A stretch of DNA of 64,000 nucleotides from Ciona intestinalis. Its lineage: Eukaryota; Chordata; Ascidiacea; Phlebobranchia; Cionidae. The notes beneath the pieces were generated by a model that did not search any database, was not told the DNA's origin, and worked only from the letters and a program-made list of their open reading frames with translations. The stretch's first letter is position 1. The number at the start of each line of letters is the position of its first letter. A program made the translations under genes and the position numbers. This document shows positions 61,401 to 64,000 of the stretch, piece by piece. The DNA is taken from positions 1,401,479 through 1,465,478 of the forward strand of contig NC_020169.2 of assembly GCF_000224145.3 (NCBI RefSeq). Direction: 5' to 3'.

Positions 61401-64000
61401 TTTTCGTTGTAAAATTTGATCCAACACTGCTTGCTGAGCTGTCACTTGCATCTAGCATCGATCTCTTCATACGTGGACCTCTGGGTCTTCCAAGAGGCCA
61501 TCCTCTCTTCCTCTTCCCACCTTTTTTACTGCTTCCAGGGCCCTCATCCTCTCTTAATGACTCAGAGCAAGGGACACCAGTTTTGGAGCTATCTATGTTG
61601 CTGAATTTGGAAGGTAAAGGTTCATTCCTGTATGCTGATTCACTTGTTGAAAAAATAAAGCTCTGCTCACTGTTGGCATTTGCATTGCTCATGAAAGGTC
61701 TGATTGGTGGCCCTGTGTGTTTTTTGATAAATCCGTGCGCTTGAAAAAAGTTTGACCTGCAGAATGAAGAAAATCCGTAGCGATCTGATTTTCCAAAGTT
61801 GAGCGAACTGTCTGCTGTTTCAATAGATGTAGATTTTGAAAATGAAGGATTTTTGGATTTGGAGTTTTTCGAAGGATCTCTGTATGAAAAAGCATCTCCA
61901 CTAAAAAGATTGTGTTGGTTTGACATACCAGAGAACAGACCAGGTTTCTTGGCAAAAATATTCGACTTTGATACAATGGAGCTAGACAAAAACGATTCGG
62001 ATTCTGAGATCTTTACATTTTGTAAACTTTGCACAAGTTCTTCCATGTTGCCAAGGAACTTCGGGTCGGAGATGCTTTTAGTTCGACGAACAAGTTTCTT
62101 CCGCTTGTGTTTGTGTTTCTTAATCAAGCTCTCATGGCCCTCAAGCCTTTTGGTTTGTTCAGACAGTTGCTCTAGCCCGCCGTGCTCCTTAATTGCATGG
62201 AAAGATGGCATAACTGAGGAAACACTAGAGCCAAACACAGCCGATGCTGCAGAGGTGGATATTCCATTTGACGAAGACTTCTTCCGAGATTTTTCGCAGG
62301 TCTGCTTTGTAACATCAGCATCTGAAGAGCTGTCTCCAGCATCATATGCCTGATCTTCATCCAGACCTGATAAACTTGAGACGCTTCTATCTCTCTTTGA
62401 TGTGCTAGCAGAGTTATTTGATGTTACAGATGGACTTGAATCTTTGTGTTTAGATAGAGAAGCAGCTGATTTGGGCATGTGAGTCTTAGCGCTTGTCCTG
62501 GGTAACTGTGGAGTGGAGGACAAATGTTCTGAACTGTTGTTTATCTCGGTAGTTGTGAAAACAGAATCTGACGCCTCTCTTGATCGTTTGTGCTTGTGCT
62601 TTGATTTCTTCTTCTTCTCTTTGTTTCTTTTTCTCTTTCCATCCTCATCTCTTTCTCTTTTGTGTTTCTTTTTTTTCTTTTTCCTCTTTATCTTTTGAAC
62701 ATGAGTTGGAGATGGTAGCTCCAATTCTGATAACTCGGTGGCTTTCTCACTTGATAGAGAAATAGGCTTGAGGGTGCTGGACTCACTTGAAAACTGAGAA
62801 GTACTGCTTGTACTGGTTTTCTCAGCAGTAGGTAGTTTATGTTCTGCTTTACTAGAATCTACCTTATAACTAGCAGATTGGGTAGTTGGCTTCACAGTGG
62901 TAAGAGGTTCATTTTTGCTTTCTGTTTTACTATGCGGTTTCACTGATCTATTAGATTTTTCCAATTTAGGTTTCTGGACTGATTTGGATACCTTTGATTT
63001 GGAATTCACACCACGCTGCGATTGCTCCATTGCTCTGTATAGAATAGAGTCAGAGATCTTGTATTGCTTGGCAAGCTCGGAGAAAGTGTACACACCGTGT
63101 TCATTCATGCCATCTGCAGATTTATTCAGCTCTTTAGTGGAAGCAGGAGCACACTCACCTCCAAAGACTTTGCTGGAGCGAGACTTCTTTTTCTCAGCAG
63201 AAGATCCGGTTGATGCTTGTTTCCTTGTCCTCACGCCGACAGCCTTGAAAGCTCCGACTGCATCTTTTGCACTGGGAGTTTTGGTCTGAATTGAACTTTT
63301 CTTGGATATTTCCGACAACATTGTTAAAAAAGCTTCGGCTCTCTCTTTGCTCCGTCGGCTTTCTTTAGGTTTGTTGGCAATCTCCTGTATAAATCCTTTG
63401 TCATTTATGGTGTACAAGGAAACAAGATTAGATCCTGTTGGTGGAACTACAGGTGCTTTAGGTGTGTTTGTATCGGCTTTCTTTTGTGCCGCTTGCAAGG
63501 CTTCTGCTTTTAGTTTTAAATTCTGCTCAGTCATTTTTTTCGAGGGTCTACCTCTTTTTGGAATACGGTCCCTTTCTGATAACATGGGTGGTAGTTTTGG
63601 GCCTTGCACAGCAGTGACAGTTTGCCACCTTCGTACACCAATATTTCCTCCCTGGTTCGCAGATAAATTGTTGTTCGAGTTCTCACCATCATTATGATTG
63701 GTGGTTGGTTGAATGTCCGAAGGTTTAATAACTTCATTTGACTTTCCAGTTGAACCACTGCTTTTGATGGCACCATTCTCTTGTAAAAAAGCATTCTGTT
63801 GCAGAGATGAATTTTCTCTTGTGGAATCTGGAGTCATTTGCGATTTTAGTCGCACTTTCGATCGTTTTTTCTCGCTGTGTTTATGTTTTCGAAAGTCTTT
63901 CCGGTGTCCTTCTTGCAATCGGTTATTTTTAGCAATTATATTTGCATTGTTGGTGGGATCAGCAGTTGCTTTAGGAATCAAACCACGATAAGCAGTTGGA
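46418..64000 (-). CDS. ASH1L: ASH1L-type histone H3K36 methyltransferase (5' end beyond window)
   Basis: Partial at its 5' end; at least 2,220 residues in 22 exons. Gene order: from beyond 64000 to 60220, 59680-59873, 59257-59355, 58527-58708, 57041-57212, 55490-55596, 54689-54857, 54233-54382, 53443-53596, 52641-52760, 52286-52340, 52012-52034, 51557-51681, 50870-51002, 50577-50699, 50320-50436, 49812-50001, 48983-49130, 48420-48604, 47948-48102, 46810-46894, 46418-46617; phases close throughout. The giant exon is Ser/Lys-rich with four AT-hook-like motifs ([35 protein letters not shown]). Then AWS ([19 protein letters not shown]), SET ([31 protein letters not shown]), post-SET ([15 protein letters not shown]), bromodomain ([25 protein letters not shown]), PHD ([26 protein letters not shown]) and BAH ([30 protein letters not shown]). 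It methylates H3K36 and keeps developmental genes active. The frame stays open to the right edge, so the true start lies outside. Confidence 0.95.
47608..47805 (+). mobile_element. MITE copy 14, forward
   Basis: In an ASH1L intron (46895-47947). Begins TATAGTAGAGTGGGGGAAGA, core CCTGATCGTATTTAAATCAA, right end TCTCATCTTCCCCACCCTAC then TATA. Near consensus. Confidence 0.93.
48668..48866 (-). mobile_element. tRNA-derived SINE copy D with RNA polymerase III boxes
   Basis: In an ASH1L intron. On the minus strand the head reads GGCGCCGTGGCAAAGCGGTT, with box A TGGCAAAGCGG (48848-48858) and box B GGGTTCGAGGC (48806-48816). The body is GGGCAAGACACATAACGGCA then ATTGC, ending in an A-rich tail near 48670-48700. 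This is the standard layout of a tRNA-derived SINE. It is the only copy here with a full head. Confidence 0.85.
49660..49738 (+). mobile_element. SINE-related fragment copy E, opposite orientation
   Basis: In an ASH1L intron. The reverse complement reads GCGTGGCCGGAAAACGACAG then TCGATATCACACGGGTTTAA, and CTCGTGCCAGCTTACGAGTT, matching the first ~80 bp of copies A and B. Without the internal CAATTGCCGTT part. Confidence 0.65.
51137..51334 (+). mobile_element. MITE copy 15, forward
   Basis: In the ASH1L intron separating two bromodomain exons. Begins TATAGTAGGGTGGGGAAAGA, core CCTGATCGTGTTTTAAACAA, right end GATGTCCCATACCACCCCAA then CCTACTATA. One of the best-preserved copies. Confidence 0.94.
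52357..52505 (+). mobile_element. MITE copy 16, forward, diverged
   Basis: In ASH1L, beginning only 17 bp upstream (in gene sense) of the 55-nt exon's acceptor. TTAGTGGGGTAAGATGGATA and ATTTTCCAATCGTGTTTAAG are recognisable; the right end is not clear, so the end coordinate is approximate. Confidence 0.6.
52821..52836. promoter_or_regulatory. Perfect 16-bp palindrome with CRE core
   Basis: CTTGTGACGTCACAAG, a perfect palindrome containing the CREB/ATF site TGACGTCA, in an ASH1L intron 60 bp from the exon 52641-52760. Confidence 0.6.
55319..55470 (+). mobile_element. MITE copy 17, forward, diverged
   Basis: In the ASH1L intron, ending about 20 bp from the donor of the first SET exon. TACTGTGCGGTAAGATGATG and ATCGTGTTTTTAACAATTAA plus GGAGTCGCGGACGACT match the core; the right end has decayed. 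Confidence 0.65.
56497..56506. promoter_or_regulatory. GTGACGTCAC palindrome (CRE) in a GC-richer intronic block
   Basis: It lies in the 1.4-kb ASH1L intron between the AWS and SET exons, inside a block (about 56090-56540) that is visibly richer in CG dinucleotides than its surroundings. Could be an intronic regulatory element or internal promoter; inference only. Confidence 0.4.
58284..58476 (-). mobile_element. MITE copy 18, reverse
   Basis: In the ASH1L intron (57213-58526), about 50 bp from an exon. Begins TATATAGTAAGATGGGACGC, contains CATTTGGTAGTAAACAAAGA, ends GATGTCCCATCTTCCCCCAC. Confidence 0.9.

Noticed and set aside
62555-62765. Ser/Phe-rich plus-strand frames over the ASH1L giant exon
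   Set aside because: Antisense shadows of a Lys/Arg-rich, purine-biased coding strand.

Overview
The window looks like a compact, AT-rich chordate genome, most likely an ascidian tunicate of the Ciona type. Introns are mostly 50-1000 bp with GT-AG ends, intergenic gaps are short, every gene has a clear vertebrate counterpart (GBA1, AKAP1, PSME3, ULK1/2, CLK, ASH1L), and introns are littered with short non-autonomous elements. Species and gene orthology are inferred from remembered protein families; no database was searched. Exon structures were built by reading splice sites and checking that reading phase carries across every junction; most genes closed exactly.

Layout, left to right. 200-7679 (-): 5' part of a secreted von Willebrand factor-type glycoprotein (signal peptide, six EGF modules, VWD-C8-TIL-VWD-C8), running off the left edge. 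8896-12584 (+): a complete seven-exon heat-shock-factor-like gene of HSFY/HSF5 type. 13612-23328 (-): a complete 24-exon ULK1/2 (Atg1) autophagy kinase. 25550-28751 (-): a complete ten-exon CLK (LAMMER) splicing kinase. 29393-33603 (+): a complete ten-exon lysosomal glucocerebrosidase. 35716-42651 (-): a complete nine-exon AKAP1 with membrane anchor, KH and Tudor domains. 43518-44622 (+): a two-exon PA28gamma/PSME3 proteasome activator. 46418 to beyond 64000 (-): 22 exons of ASH1L, an H3K36 methyltransferase with AT-hooks, AWS-SET-postSET, bromodomain, PHD and BAH.

Three gene pairs are head-to-head over 0.6-1.2 kb (vWF-like/HSF, CLK/GBA1, AKAP1/PSME3), so their promoters probably share sequence. 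The genes have no common pathway; this is an ordinary gene-dense stretch, not an operon or cluster.

The most notable signal is in the introns. One ~195-bp MITE family with long terminal inverted repeats occurs as 18 recognisable copies plus a remnant. Five copies sit inside GBA1, and none in the roughly 15-17 kb covering ULK and CLK. In three genes (HSF exon 4, GBA1 exon 6, PSME3 exon 2) a forward and a reverse copy flank one exon, an arrangement that could let the pre-mRNA fold around that exon. Also present: a tRNA-related SINE family, a foldback element with CCACTAAC-rich filling, a 23-bp G run that forms the polypyrimidine tract of a splice acceptor, a 23-nt microexon in ASH1L, and three GTGACGTCAC palindromes in 3.7 kb of ASH1L. 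No prokaryotic features, rRNA, CRISPR or intact tRNA genes were seen.
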